From assembly GCA_023384095.1 (NCBI GenBank), contig JAHDXT010000005.1:103791-167790 (forward strand): 64,000 nt of DNA, given 5' to 3'. The position numbers were made by a program, and so were the translations under genes. This stretch comes from Hyphomicrobiaceae bacterium. GTDB lineage: Bacteria; Pseudomonadota; Alphaproteobacteria; Rhizobiales; Hyphomicrobiaceae. Each line of letters opens with the position of its first letter. The stretch's first letter is position 1. Shown piece by piece: positions 1-8,126 of the stretch. The notes under the pieces were generated by a model, which searched no databases, was not told the origin of the DNA, and worked only from the letters and a program-made list of their open reading frames with translations.

Positions 1-2
1 CC

Positions 3-314
3 CATATCGCAGCCGCCTTCAGGGCGCTCGGCGGCAGCGATGCGGTGTTCGGCCCCGCCGCCGACGGCGGCTATTGGCTCGCCGGACAGAGGCGCAGGCC
101 ACGTGATCTGGAGCTGTTCGGACACGTCCGCTGGTCGAGCCCGCATGCGCTCAGCGACACGCTCCGCGGCCTCCGCGGCCGTCGCATCGCGACCGTCGCA
201 ACGCTGAGCGACGTCGACAATGCCGATGAGCTGCGCAAGGTCGTCGCGTGGTGCGGCCGGCGGGTGCTGCCGGTGCAGGCCGGCAAGCAGCTCGCTCGAG
301 AATGCTCTGAATAA
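3..314 (+). CDS. C-terminal part of a DUF2064/TIGR04282-type glycosyltransferase-like protein
   Basis: The reading frame is already open at the window edge, so only the last 103 residues are seen and the true start lies upstream. The stretch GPAADGGYWLAG is the signature of the DUF2064 / TIGR04282 group, which has a nucleotide-diphospho-sugar transferase fold and includes proteins annotated as arsenosugar-biosynthesis glycosyltransferases and CofC-like nucleotidyltransferases. The following WSSPHALSDTL and SDVDNADEL pieces also fit: in this family a D-x-D pair ends the domain. The substrate cannot be inferred from this fragment. The gene ends about 58 bp before the next start, with no hairpin between them. 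Confidence 0.7.
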   Translation, partial: HIAAAFRALGGSDAVFGPAADGGYWLAGQRRRPRDLELFGHVRWSSPHALSDTLRGLRGRRIATVATLSDVDNADELRKVVAWCGRRVLPVQAGKQLARECSE

Positions 315-371
315 CCGAGACTCCTCTGTTGACGTGTCATATCATGGCCACGGGGAGTAAGAGGTCGTGTC

Positions 372-1037
372 ATGATGCAAGCATCGCCGCAGGTTACTGC
401 GGCGCAGGTTCTCGACGCCGGCCGGCGGGCCGAGGCCGACGGGCGTATCGAGTACGCCATCCAGTTCTATCGTCATTTGGCGGATCATCATTCCGGCGCT
501 CCGGAAGCCGCTGCTGCCCGCGATGCGCTGTTGCGGCTCAAGCGCCGGTCCGTAAATGGCCCGGAAGCGGCGGCGGCCACCCGGACCGGCAGTCCGCCGC
601 CGCTGCGCGCCTCGGGCAATCGCGCCCTGACCGAAATGCCGCGCGTCGAGCAGGCGGTCAGACGGGGGCCGATCCGCATCGCGCCCGTCGGAACCGCGCA
701 GCCTGCCCCTCCGCTCGAGGTGCCGGAGCCGGTCCGGGCGTATCTCACAGGCCGCCTGATCGCGCATCTGCTGTCAGCCGTCGGCATCCTTCTTGTCCTC
801 GCGGGCGTGCTGGCGGCTGTGGCGGCGGTCGCGCCTGCGGATCTCGTCGCCAGGATGCCTGGCGGGCTGCTGTCCGCAGGCCATCCGCTCGCGGGCCCCG
901 TCGCCGCCGTGAGCGGCATCGTGCTCGTATTCTGGAGCCAGCTCGCCCGCGCCATTTTCGACATCGCCAGATCGACCCGCGACCTGGCGGCGATCGAGCG
1001 GGCCAAGGCGGAGCACGCGAACGAGGCGATGCGCTGA
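372..1037 (+). CDS. Hypothetical membrane protein with N-terminal helical region
   Basis: 221 residues, family not recognised. The first 60 residues form an amphipathic helical segment (AGRRAEADGRIEYAIQFYRH) that resembles a single tetratricopeptide-like helix pair. Residues 60-120 are a low-complexity Ala/Pro/Arg linker. Two strongly hydrophobic segments follow at about 131-155 and 172-192, and then a charged amphipathic tail. The expected topology is a soluble N terminus anchored by two helices. The ATG has an AAGAGG ribosome binding site just upstream; a second ATG follows one codon later. The convergent neighbour moaB ends 18 bp downstream. No function is proposed. Confidence 0.75.
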   Translation: MMQASPQVTAAQVLDAGRRAEADGRIEYAIQFYRHLADHHSGAPEAAAARDALLRLKRRSVNGPEAAAATRTGSPPPLRASGNRALTEMPRVEQAVRRGPIRIAPVGTAQPAPPLEVPEPVRAYLTGRLIAHLLSAVGILLVLAGVLAAVAAVAPADLVARMPGGLLSAGHPLAGPVAAVSGIVLVFWSQLARAIFDIARSTRDLAAIERAKAEHANEAMR

Positions 1038-1055
1038 GTCCGGAGCCGTCCTGCC

Positions 1056-1604
1056 TCAACCGCCGCGGCCGTTCCGGTGCTCGCCCAGCCGCGGCATGAT
1101 CTCGACGAGATTGCAGGGCCGGTAGCGGTTGTCGAGCTGCCATTGCAGGATGCCGGTCCAGGCGTCGCGGCAGGCGCCGGGCGAGCCGGGCAGGCAGAAG
1201 ACAAAAGTCTCCTGCGCCAGCCCGGCGCAGGCGCGGGACTGGATCGTCGAGGTCTCGATCTTCTGGAACGAGAGCATGTGAAAGACGGTCGAGAAGCCGT
1301 CGATCTCCTTGTCGAACAGCGGCTTCACGGCTTCCGGCGTGACGTCGCGGCCGGTGAAGCCGGTGCCGCCCGTGGTGAGGACGACGTCGATTTCCGGGTC
1401 GGCGATCCAGCCCAGCACGCGGGCGCGGATGTGAGCGATGTCGTCCTTGACGATCGCCCGCCCGGCGAGCCTGTGGCCGGCCTTTTCGATCAGCTCCGCC
1501 AGGGTTGCGCCCGATCTGTCGTCCGCCAGCTCGCGGCTGTCGGAAACGGTGAGCACCGCGATCGAAACTGGGATGAACGGGCGCGATTCGTCGATCCTGG
1601 CCAT
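1056..1604 (-). CDS. moaB: Molybdenum cofactor biosynthesis protein B
   Basis: 182 residues, the usual MoaB length. MoaB/MogA family proteins bind molybdopterin and, in the MogA/Cnx1G group, adenylylate it before metal insertion in the cytoplasm. The family signature [16 protein letters not shown] is present mid-protein, with SDSR near the N terminus and the LPGSPGAC turn near the C terminus. The open frame continues far upstream, but only the ATG at 1604 begins the conserved [10 protein letters not shown] strand, and AAGGAG lies 10 nt before it. It is 29 nt downstream of a uracil-DNA glycosylase gene on the same strand and may be co-transcribed, although the two have no obvious shared function. 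Confidence 0.9.
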   Translation of the reverse strand: MARIDESRPFIPVSIAVLTVSDSRELADDRSGATLAELIEKAGHRLAGRAIVKDDIAHIRARVLGWIADPEIDVVLTTGGTGFTGRDVTPEAVKPLFDKEIDGFSTVFHMLSFQKIETSTIQSRACAGLAQETFVFCLPGSPGACRDAWTGILQWQLDNRYRPCNLVEIMPRLGEHRNGRGG

Positions 1605-1633
1605 TGCCGCGAAGCTCCTTCGATGCCCTGACT

Positions 1634-2521
1634 CTAGCTCGAACCGTTGCCGGCCGCACCGGGCCGAGCGCCTTCGTCGAGCCGCGCGCGGACGGCCAGC
1701 AGGTCGCGCCAGGCGAGGCGCTTGGTCGACGGTGTCCGGAGCAGGTAGGCCGGATGCAGCGTGGCCATGGTCGGGATCCTGCGGCCTGCGATCTCGACCT
1801 GGCGCCACTTGCCGCGGACCCGGAGAATGCCTTCCGAGACCCCGAGCACATGCTTGGCCGCAACCGCGCCAAGCAGCAGCAGCATGTCCGGCTGGACGAG
1901 CTCGATCTGGCGCATGACGAATGGCCGGCAGGCCAGCACCTCCTGCGGGGTCGGCGTACGGTTGCCTGGCGGCCGCCAGTAGACCACGTTGGTGATATGC
2001 ACGTCCGCCTCGCCGAGGCCGATGGCGGCCAGCATGCGGTCGAGCAATTGACCGGCGCGGCCGACGAACGGCTTGCCTTCGAGATCCTCCTCCCGGCCCG
2101 GCGCCTCGCCGATGACCATCAGGCGCGCCTGGGGCGCGCCGCGATAGAAGCACAGGTTCTTGGCCGTGGCGCGCAGCGCGCAGCCCTCGAAGCCGTCGAG
2201 CGCCGCGCGCAGCTCCTCGATGGTGCGGGCAGAGCGGGTCGCCGACCTCGCGGCATCCTCGGCCTCGGCGGACGGCATCGCGGCGAAGCTACGCGCCGGC
2301 ACGGCGGTGGCCGGGGCCCGCGCCTCCAGGCCGGCACCACGTGGGGCAGGTCCGCTCCGCCGCGCCGCATCTGGTGCCGGCGGGTCCGGCTCGCGCTCAC
2401 GGATGGGTCGATCGCCCCGTGCCAGCCAGTCGATCGGCTCGCTGGCGAGCGCGTCGGTCACGCCCATGTCGCGGTACCACGCGAGGAGCGCGAGCAGGCG
2501 GGGATCAGGGCGATGCTCCAT
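1634..2521 (-). CDS. Family 4-type uracil-DNA glycosylase
   Basis: 295 residues. It removes uracil from DNA in base excision repair. The catalytic block GEAPGREEDLEGKPFVGRAG lies near residues 138-157. YWRPPGNRTPTPQE and HPAYLLRTPSTK, the latter holding the active-site His loop, follow at the expected spacing. About 100 poorly conserved residues precede the domain, beginning MEHRPDPRLLALLAWYRDMG, which is normal for alphaproteobacterial members. Canonical family 4 enzymes hold a 4Fe-4S cluster through four Cys. Here the first C-x-x-C is reduced to one Cys (GCALRATAKNLC) and the third ligand position (usually K-C-R-P-P) is Trp, so a classical cluster seems unlikely. ATG start at 2521. Confidence 0.88.
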   Translation of the reverse strand: MEHRPDPRLLALLAWYRDMGVTDALASEPIDWLARGDRPIREREPDPPAPDAARRSGPAPRGAGLEARAPATAVPARSFAAMPSAEAEDAARSATRSARTIEELRAALDGFEGCALRATAKNLCFYRGAPQARLMVIGEAPGREEDLEGKPFVGRAGQLLDRMLAAIGLGEADVHITNVVYWRPPGNRTPTPQEVLACRPFVMRQIELVQPDMLLLLGAVAAKHVLGVSEGILRVRGKWRQVEIAGRRIPTMATLHPAYLLRTPSTKRLAWRDLLAVRARLDEGARPGAAGNGSS

Positions 2522-2662
2522 GGCTGCAATCTAGTTGAAACGGACATGATTGCGAGGGCTCTTGTCGCACGGCCCGGCAAAGTCGCCGCGAACCCTTGAC
2601 GCGTCGTCGAAACGCGGGCCGTAATCCCCGCCGTCACAGGCGATTGCGGGATACCCTGAACA

Positions 2663-4345
2663 ATGGCACGCGAGCCAGAGCAGCTACCGCCGCGCGAGGC
2701 GATGGAGTTCGATGTGGTGATCGTCGGCGCCGGCCCTGCCGGTCTCGCCGCGGCCATCCGGCTGCGACAGCTCGCGCTGGCGGACGGCGTCGACATCTCG
2801 GTCGTGGTGCTGGAGAAGGGCTCGGAGGTCGGCGCCCATATCCTGTCGGGCGCAGTCATCGACCCGATCGGCCTCGATGCCCTCATTCCGGACTGGAAGG
2901 AGCGGGGCGCGCCGGTGACCACGCCCGTGACCGAGGACCGGTTCCTCTATCTCGGCCCCGCGGGCGAGCTGAAGCTGCCCAACTTCCTCATGCCGCCGCT
3001 GATGAACAATCACGGCAACTACATCGTCAGTCTCGGCAACGTGGTGCGCTGGCTCGGGGAGCAGGCGGCCGAGCTCGGGGTCGAGGTCTATCCGGGGTTC
3101 GCGGCCACCGAGGTTCTGACGGACGAGAGCGGCGCCGTCATCGGTGTCGCCACGGGCGACATGGGCGTCGGCAGGGACGGCCAGCCGAAGGACAGCTTCA
3201 CGCGCGGCGTGGAATTGAGAGGCAAGTACACGCTGATAGCGGAAGGCGCGCACGGCTCCCTTTCGAAGCAGCTCATCAAGGACTTCGGTCTCAGAGATGC
3301 ATCCAACCCGCAGAAGTACGGCATCGGTCTCAAGGAGCTGTGGGAGGTCAGCCCCGAACGGCACCGCCCGGGACTTGTCCAGCACACCTTCGGCTGGCCG
3401 CTCGACAATCGCACCGGCGGCGGCTCGTTCCTCTATCACTACGGGGAGAACCTGGTCGCGGTCGGCTTCGTCGTGCATCTCAATTACGAGAACCCGTACC
3501 TGTCGCCCTACGACGAGTTCCAGCGGTTCAAGACGCACCCCGTGATCCGGCCTCATCTCGAGGGCGGCAAGCGCATCGGCTATGGCGCGCGAGCGATCAC
3601 GGAGGGCGGCTGGCAGTCGCTGCCGAGGCTCGCATTCCCAGGCGGGGCCCTGCTCGGGTGTGCGGCGGGCATGGTCAACGTCCCCCGCATCAAGGGCAGC
3701 CACAACGCCATCCTGTCCGGCATGCATGCCGCCGATGCGGTCTCGGATGCGCTGAAGGCCGGTCGCGAGCACGACACGCTGGAGGCCTACGAGGAGGCCG
3801 TCATCACGGGCCCGATCGCGCGCGACTTGAGGGCGGTGCGCAACGCCAAGCCGCTGTGGTCGCGGCTCGGCACCTTTGCCGGCATCGCGCTGGGCGGCAT
3901 CGACATGTGGCTGAACACAATCATCCCGGGCACCGGGCTCGGCTTCACGCTGCGGCACGGCAAGCCCGATCACGCCACGCTGAAGAAGGCGGCGAAATCG
4001 CAGCCCATCGACTATCCGAAGCCCGACGGCGTTCTGACCTTCGACAAGATGACGGACCTGTCCTTCTCAGGCACCAACCACGAGGAGGACCAGCCGGTCC
4101 ACCTGGTCCTGCAGGACCCGAGCATCCCGATCGCGGTCAACCTGCCGGAGTACGCCGAGCCGGCGCAGCGCTATTGCCCGGCAGGCGTCTACGAGGTGGT
4201 GGCGGACCGGAACGGCAAGCCCCGCTTCCAGATCAACGCGCAGAACTGCGTGCACTGCAAGACGTGCGACATCAAGGACCCCAGCCAGAACATCAACTGG
4301 GTGCCGCCCGAGGGCGGCGGTGGGCCGAACTACGCTGGGATGTGA
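2663..4345 (+). CDS. etfQO: Electron transfer flavoprotein-ubiquinone oxidoreductase
   Basis: 560 residues, full length for the family. This monotopic inner-membrane flavoprotein takes electrons from reduced EtfAB and reduces ubiquinone, linking acyl-CoA dehydrogenases to respiration. The FAD-binding GAGPAGLAAA lies at residues 22-31. The C-terminal 4Fe-4S ferredoxin-like domain has Cys505 (YCPAGVYE) and Cys529/532/535 (NCVHCKTCDIKDPS). The membrane/quinone region contains the conserved GGWQSLPRL. The protein ends in GGGGPNYAGM. Its partners etfB and etfA are in this window at 9967-11666. The last ten codons and stop are copied in tandem downstream (see the repeat at 4312-4602). Confidence 0.97.
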   Translation: MAREPEQLPPREAMEFDVVIVGAGPAGLAAAIRLRQLALADGVDISVVVLEKGSEVGAHILSGAVIDPIGLDALIPDWKERGAPVTTPVTEDRFLYLGPAGELKLPNFLMPPLMNNHGNYIVSLGNVVRWLGEQAAELGVEVYPGFAATEVLTDESGAVIGVATGDMGVGRDGQPKDSFTRGVELRGKYTLIAEGAHGSLSKQLIKDFGLRDASNPQKYGIGLKELWEVSPERHRPGLVQHTFGWPLDNRTGGGSFLYHYGENLVAVGFVVHLNYENPYLSPYDEFQRFKTHPVIRPHLEGGKRIGYGARAITEGGWQSLPRLAFPGGALLGCAAGMVNVPRIKGSHNAILSGMHAADAVSDALKAGREHDTLEAYEEAVITGPIARDLRAVRNAKPLWSRLGTFAGIALGGIDMWLNTIIPGTGLGFTLRHGKPDHATLKKAAKSQPIDYPKPDGVLTFDKMTDLSFSGTNHEEDQPVHLVLQDPSIPIAVNLPEYAEPAQRYCPAGVYEVVADRNGKPRFQINAQNCVHCKTCDIKDPSQNINWVPPEGGGGPNYAGM

Positions 4346-4602
4346 GAAGACGGGACGGCTGGCGCACCGCCGAGCCGCCCTCAAAAGCAAAGAGTCGGGC
4401 GGCGGCGGGCCGAACTACTCCGGGATGTGATGAAGACAGGACGGCTGGCGCGACGCCGAGCCGCCCTCAAAAGCAAAGAGTCGGGCGGCGGCGGGCCGAA
4501 CTACTCCGGGATGTGATGAAGACAGGACGGCTGGCGCGACGCCGAGCCGCCCTCAAAAGCAAAGAGTCGGGCGGCGGCGGGCCGAACTATGCTGGGATGT
4601 GA
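4312..4602 (+). repeat. Tandem array of the ETF-QO 3' end (period about 86 bp)
   Basis: The segment encoding the last residues and stop of ETF-QO recurs four times. The shared block GCCGAACTA..C.GGGATGTGA starts at 4324, 4409, 4495 and 4581, giving periods of 85, 86 and 86 bp. Copies 2 and 3 read TACTCC where copies 1 and 4 read TACGCT and TATGCT. Every unit between two blocks carries the inverted repeat GCCGCCC / GGGCGGC around a 16-nt A-rich loop. The copies lie in different frames relative to each other, yet each alone would encode a GGGGPNY[A/S]GM-stop tail. It looks like slippage or unequal-crossover duplication of a coding end plus its downstream hairpin. Confidence 0.95.
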
Positions 4603-4683
4603 AGAGCGAATAGCGAGTAGTGAATAGCGAATAGGGAGCATGCAGTCCCTGGAGTCTTTTCAGATCAAATGGAAACGGGGGTC

Positions 4684-4722
4684 AGCCGCTCACCGGCTTT
4701 GCCGACCCTCGATGACGAAACG
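4684..4722 (+). repeat. Dispersed repeat, copy 1 (AGCCGCTCACCGGCTTTGCC type)
   Basis: The 39-bp sequence starting AGCCGCTCACCGGCTTTGCC and continuing GACCCTCGATGACGAAACG is repeated at 38247-38285 with one C/T difference. Its first 26 bp recur inverted at 38720-38745. All copies are intergenic. Confidence 0.9.
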
Positions 4723-4743
4723 ATTCCCACTGCATACCCACAC

Positions 4744-4830
4744 CGTCATTCCCGCGGAGGCGGGAATCCACGACACGCCGCAGATCAGGTGTGGAGAGTT
4801 GCGTGGATGGCCGCCTTCGCGGCCATGACG
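4744..4830. repeat. Palindromic extragenic element with CGTCAT / ATGACG ends
   Basis: The element begins CGTCAT and ends ATGACG. It contains two perfect hairpins: ATTCCCGC (4748-4755) with GCGGGAAT (4760-4767), and ATGGCCGC (4807-4814) with GCGGCCAT (4819-4826), each with a 4-nt loop. Related halves are found at 38397-38420 and 38505-38528. This resembles the widespread extragenic palindromes of alphaproteobacterial genomes. Confidence 0.8.
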
Positions 4831-5056
4831 GAAGGAAGGGCAAAGGGACCAAGCGGAACACTGGCGTCGACGCTGATCGGGGGTCTGACCCCTTGAACCC
4901 TGCCGCCTAGCCTTCCCATTGCGGAGCGCGGCCGAAGCGGGACCTAGGGGGAACCGGGGCAAAGGAACCGTTTCGATTTCGATCGGCAAGGCCGGGCGGC
5001 GCGGCCGCGGGGCCGTCCTCGCCTGTCGGCGAGAACGGCCTGGGCACGTCAGCCCG

Positions 5057-6415
5057 TCAGTTCGGGATGCCCTTCTTCTCCGCGGCATTGGGGAGGCCCG
5101 GAGCCTCGGTCGAGGTCGCCTCGGTCACGGTGCCGAGCAGGAGCGAGATCGCGTACTGCAACTGCTTGTCCTTCTCCGGCTCCTTGGGCACATAGGCCGA
5201 CGACCCGGACGTCTCCTTGCCCTCCTTGTCGGCCTTGAGATGGCCCCTGAGGCTCGCCTCGCCACGCGGCTTGGCCTGGTCCTTGCCCTGCAGCTCCGGC
5301 GGCAGCTCCTGCTCGATCACGATGTCCGGCTCGATGCCCTGGGCCTGGATCGAGCGGCCCGACGGCGTGTAGTAGCGTGCCGTCGTGAGGCGGATGGCGC
5401 CGTTGCTGCCGAGCGGGATGATCGTCTGAACCGAGCCCTTGCCGAAGGACCGGGTTCCGACCACAGTTCCGCGCTTGTGGTCCTGAATGGCGCCGGCGAC
5501 GATCTCGGAGGCCGATGCCGAGCCGCCGTTGATCAGCACGACCACCTTCATGTCGCCGGTGATGTCGCCGTCACGGGCCTGGCTGCGCTGGGTCTCCTCC
5601 AGATTGCGGCCCTTGGTGAGCACGATGGCTCCCTTGTCCAGCAGGTCGTCGGCGACCGCCACCGCCTGGTCGAGAAGGCCGCCGGGGTTGTTGCGCAGAT
5701 CGATGATGAAGCCCTTGAGCTTCCTGCCCGATTGCTTCTTCAGGCTTTCCACCGACTTCACCAGGTTGGCGTGCGTCTGCTCGTTGAAGGTGGAGATCTT
5801 CACGTAGGCGACCTGCTCGCTCGCCTCGAGACGCGCCTTCACCGCGTTGATGCGGATGATGTCGCGCGTGATCTTGACGTCGAACGGCTCGTCGCGGCCT
5901 TTGCGCACCACGGTCAGCGTGATCGGGGTATTGACCGGCCCGCGCATCTTCTCGACAGCCTGCTCCAGCGTCAGCCCGACGATCTGCTCGTTGTCGAGAT
6001 GCGTGATCAGGTCGTTGGCCTGGACCCCTGCCTTGTGAGCCGGGGTGTCGTCGATCGGCGCCACCACCTTTACGATGCCGTTCTCCATCGTCACCTCGAT
6101 GCCGAGGCCGCCGAACTCACCGCGCGTCTGCACCTGCATGTCGCGGAAGTGCTTCGGGCTCAGGTACGCCGAGTGGGGGTCGAGCGCCGCCAGCATGCCG
6201 TTGATCGCCGACTCGATGAGCTGCGTGTCGTCCGGCTTCTCGACGTAGTCGGACCGCACGCGCTCGAGCACGTCCCCGAACAGGTCGAGCTGACGGTAGA
6301 TCTCCGAGTTCGGCGAGGTGGCCGAATAGGTCTGGTTGACATTCAGCACCGTCGTCACGCCGGCAAGACCGGTCATGAGAATGAACGTCCAGAATGCGAA
6401 ATCCGGTTTGCGCAT
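5057..6415 (-). CDS. ctpA: Carboxyl-terminal processing protease, S41A family
   Basis: 452 residues. This periplasmic serine protease cleaves near C termini of envelope proteins. An N-terminal hydrophobic segment at residues 7-25 (FAFWTFILMTGLAGV) acts as signal or anchor. A PDZ domain spans about residues 100-180 (GGLGIEV ... ITLTVVRKG). The peptidase domain carries RNNPGGLLDQA and GGSASASEIVAGA. Ser301 and Lys326 (SFGKGSVQ), 25 residues apart, fit the Ser-Lys dyad. The tail from about residue 385 is charged and low complexity. ATG at 6415 is chosen because the open frame upstream overlaps the preceding gene. It starts 11 nt after the EnvC-like gene ends, so the two are very likely one transcript. 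Confidence 0.93.
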   Translation of the reverse strand: MRKPDFAFWTFILMTGLAGVTTVLNVNQTYSATSPNSEIYRQLDLFGDVLERVRSDYVEKPDDTQLIESAINGMLAALDPHSAYLSPKHFRDMQVQTRGEFGGLGIEVTMENGIVKVVAPIDDTPAHKAGVQANDLITHLDNEQIVGLTLEQAVEKMRGPVNTPITLTVVRKGRDEPFDVKITRDIIRINAVKARLEASEQVAYVKISTFNEQTHANLVKSVESLKKQSGRKLKGFIIDLRNNPGGLLDQAVAVADDLLDKGAIVLTKGRNLEETQRSQARDGDITGDMKVVVLINGGSASASEIVAGAIQDHKRGTVVGTRSFGKGSVQTIIPLGSNGAIRLTTARYYTPSGRSIQAQGIEPDIVIEQELPPELQGKDQAKPRGEASLRGHLKADKEGKETSGSSAYVPKEPEKDKQLQYAISLLLGTVTEATSTEAPGLPNAAEKKGIPN

Positions 6416-6426
6416 GTTCCTGTGCC

Positions 6427-7890
6427 TTATCCCTGCACCTTCTGCTGCTGCCCGTCGTGCCACCAGGGGGTCGGGTCGATCGGGCGTCCCTCCTTGCGGA
6501 ACTCGACGTAGAGAACTGGAGCGTTGTCCTGCGCTTTGCCCTTCGCAGCGACAGTCATAGTTCCGACCGGCTCGCCGGCAAGAATAAACTGGCCGAGCCG
6601 AGCATCTATATGGGAAAGTCCCGCAAGCAGTACATGGTACCCACCTCCGGCGTTGATGATCAAGAGCTGACCGTAGCTGCGGAACTCGCCCGCGTAGACG
6701 ATCCACCCGTCGCAAGGTGAGGTAATCTGGCCCCCATGCCGGGTTTCGATGACGATACCCTGCGACTTGCGGCCGTTCTGCGTCGTATCTCCGAACGAAA
6801 GGATTCTCTGCCCGTGCGCCGGCGATGGTAATTGGCCCTTGGCCAGGTGGAACGGCAGCGCAGGCTTCATCCGTCCCGGCGGGCCCGTCAGCGGACCCGT
6901 CCCCGGCGTCAGCACGATGGCCACCTGGGTGCCCTTGTCGGGCGGTTTCGGCTGGCTGGCCGGCGCGGCGCCGGCAGCCGGCGGCTTCTGGCCCGCTTCC
7001 GCCTGGGCGCCGCTGCCCGCCTTGGGCAGCTCCTGGGCGCCGCTGCCCGCCTTGGGCAGCTCCTGGGCGCCGCTGCCTGCCTTGGGCAGCTCCTGGTCGT
7101 AAGTGCCGAGACCGGTCTTCTCGGCGACTTTCCGGTCGAGGGCGGCGATGAGATCGCCGATTTCGCGGGCCGACCGCGAGATGACGTCCGCCTCCTTGCG
7201 GATCTCCTCGAGCTCCCGGGGCTCGGCCAGCGAATGTCGTTTCTCCATCAGCATGGCCAGCCGCGTCTGGGCGTCCCTCAGCCGCGGCAATTCCGAGTCG
7301 ATTTTCGCCCGCTCGGCCGTGATCTGCCCGATGAGCCCGTCGATCTCCTGCAGGTCCCCGACGAGGTCCTGGACCTGCGACTGCAGCTCAGGGACGGCGC
7401 GCGCGAGCAGCATGGCGCTGCGCACCATCTCCAGGGCATCCTCACGGCGCGTGACGATGACCGGCGGCGGGTTGCGAGCCATGCGCTGCATCGTCGCGAG
7501 CAGGTTCGCAATCGAGGAATGGCGCTGCGCGAGCGATCCCTGGCGCAGCTCCTTTTGCGCCTCCAACTCGTCGCGGCGGGCCTCGATGCTGCTCAGCCGC
7601 GCCTCGCTCGCCTGCACGCTGCGGGCCGCCTCCTGGAGCTGGGCGCTCAGCTTCGCGCGCTCCTCGGCGGCTTGCGAGGGATCGGCTTTCGCTCCCTTGG
7701 CCCGGCGATCCGTCAGCTCGACGCGCTCGCTGCCCGGCTTCCTCTGGCCCGCTTCTCCGGGAGCCGGCTGCTGACTCATGGCCGGGCTGGCCAGCAGCAG
7801 GCTCGCACTCACTGCAAGGCAGCAAGCGACCCGCTGGCGCCCGGCACTGCGGGACGCTCCTGCTGTCGAGTGTTGGCCTGAAGCCGGCAT
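6427..7890 (-). CDS. envC: EnvC-like murein hydrolase activator with degenerate LytM (M23) domain
   Basis: 487 residues. A signal peptide is visible (VACCLAVSASLLLASPAMSQ). Coiled-coil stretches rich in Glu/Ala/Leu occupy about 60-160 and 185-260. A Gly/Pro-rich linker holds three copies of the decapeptide ELPKAGSGAQ. The C-terminal 140 residues fold as an M23/LytM domain (HGQRILSFGD ... YHVLLAGLSHIDARLGQFILAGEPVG). The metal ligands are missing: the H-x-x-x-D site reads KSQGIVIE and the H-x-H site reads VLYVEF. It is therefore expected to activate amidases rather than cut peptidoglycan, as EnvC does. Pairing with a Ctp protease downstream is common in alphaproteobacteria. ATG at 7890 was chosen because it directly precedes the signal peptide. 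Confidence 0.87.
   Translation of the reverse strand: MPASGQHSTAGASRSAGRQRVACCLAVSASLLLASPAMSQQPAPGEAGQRKPGSERVELTDRRAKGAKADPSQAAEERAKLSAQLQEAARSVQASEARLSSIEARRDELEAQKELRQGSLAQRHSSIANLLATMQRMARNPPPVIVTRREDALEMVRSAMLLARAVPELQSQVQDLVGDLQEIDGLIGQITAERAKIDSELPRLRDAQTRLAMLMEKRHSLAEPRELEEIRKEADVISRSAREIGDLIAALDRKVAEKTGLGTYDQELPKAGSGAQELPKAGSGAQELPKAGSGAQAEAGQKPPAAGAAPASQPKPPDKGTQVAIVLTPGTGPLTGPPGRMKPALPFHLAKGQLPSPAHGQRILSFGDTTQNGRKSQGIVIETRHGGQITSPCDGWIVYAGEFRSYGQLLIINAGGGYHVLLAGLSHIDARLGQFILAGEPVGTMTVAAKGKAQDNAPVLYVEFRKEGRPIDPTPWWHDGQQQKVQG
7001..7095. repeat. Three 30-bp in-frame tandem repeats inside envC
   Basis: The 30-bp unit, containing TGGGCGCCGCTGCCCGCCTT, occurs at about 7001-7030, 7031-7060 and 7061-7090, followed by a partial fourth copy. 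On the minus strand it encodes ELPKAGSGAQ three times in the linker between coiled coil and LytM domain. Copies differ by a single transition. Being in frame, copy-number changes would only lengthen or shorten the linker. Confidence 0.95.
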
Positions 7891-7991
7891 GCTTCCCTGT
7901 CCCGAGGCCCCGAATCCTGCTCGATCGGCGGCGCAGCCTGCCACACTGGTCACGCTGAAGGAAATCTCTACAACGATTACGGCAAATTCGG

Positions 7992-8007
7992 CATGCTGCG
8001 CAGCATG
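7992..8007. promoter_or_regulatory. Perfect 16-bp palindrome in the divergent envC / small membrane gene spacer
   Basis: CATGCTGCGCAGCATG is a perfect palindrome (8+8) in the 236-bp spacer between the divergent envC-like gene and the gene at 8127. GATAAT at 8007-8012 overlaps its right edge and could be a -10 for the plus-strand gene, but no -35 sits at the right distance. It is a possible operator only. Confidence 0.3.
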
Positions 8008-8126
8008 ATAATACACGCGAAAGGTGCGACCAATCGCGAACGTTCGACCCGCTCGCGCGTTGTATCCTCTTGGCCACGTGCCAGAGTCGCGACGCACCGT
8101 CAGGCTCGTTCGGGAGGTCGTCGACG

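Larger units (their letters stand above)
4603..5056. other. Gene-free spacer with short repeats and palindromes
   Basis: 454 bp between convergent etfQO and ctpA. It starts with short degenerate direct repeats of GCGAATAG (4606-4637), then a 39-bp dispersed repeat (4684-4722) and a palindromic CGTCAT...ATGACG element (4744-4830). The remainder, 4831-5056, shows no gene, tRNA or convincing terminator. Short open frames crossing it translate the repeats and are not believed. Confidence 0.8.

Noticed and set aside
4312..4602. Possible CRISPR-like array
   Set aside because: The whole 86-bp unit is repeated, with no unique spacers, and it includes coding sequence.
4640..4896. Short open frames of 62 and 75 codons downstream of etfQO
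   Set aside because: They run across dispersed repeats and show no conservation signals.
4919..6511. Long plus-strand open frame of 530 codons over the protease gene
   Set aside because: It is the GC-rich antisense shadow of ctpA, Arg/Leu-rich with no family motifs.
7991..8012. Complete promoter at the palindrome upstream of the small membrane gene
   Set aside because: GATAAT fits a -10 but no -35 is present at proper spacing.
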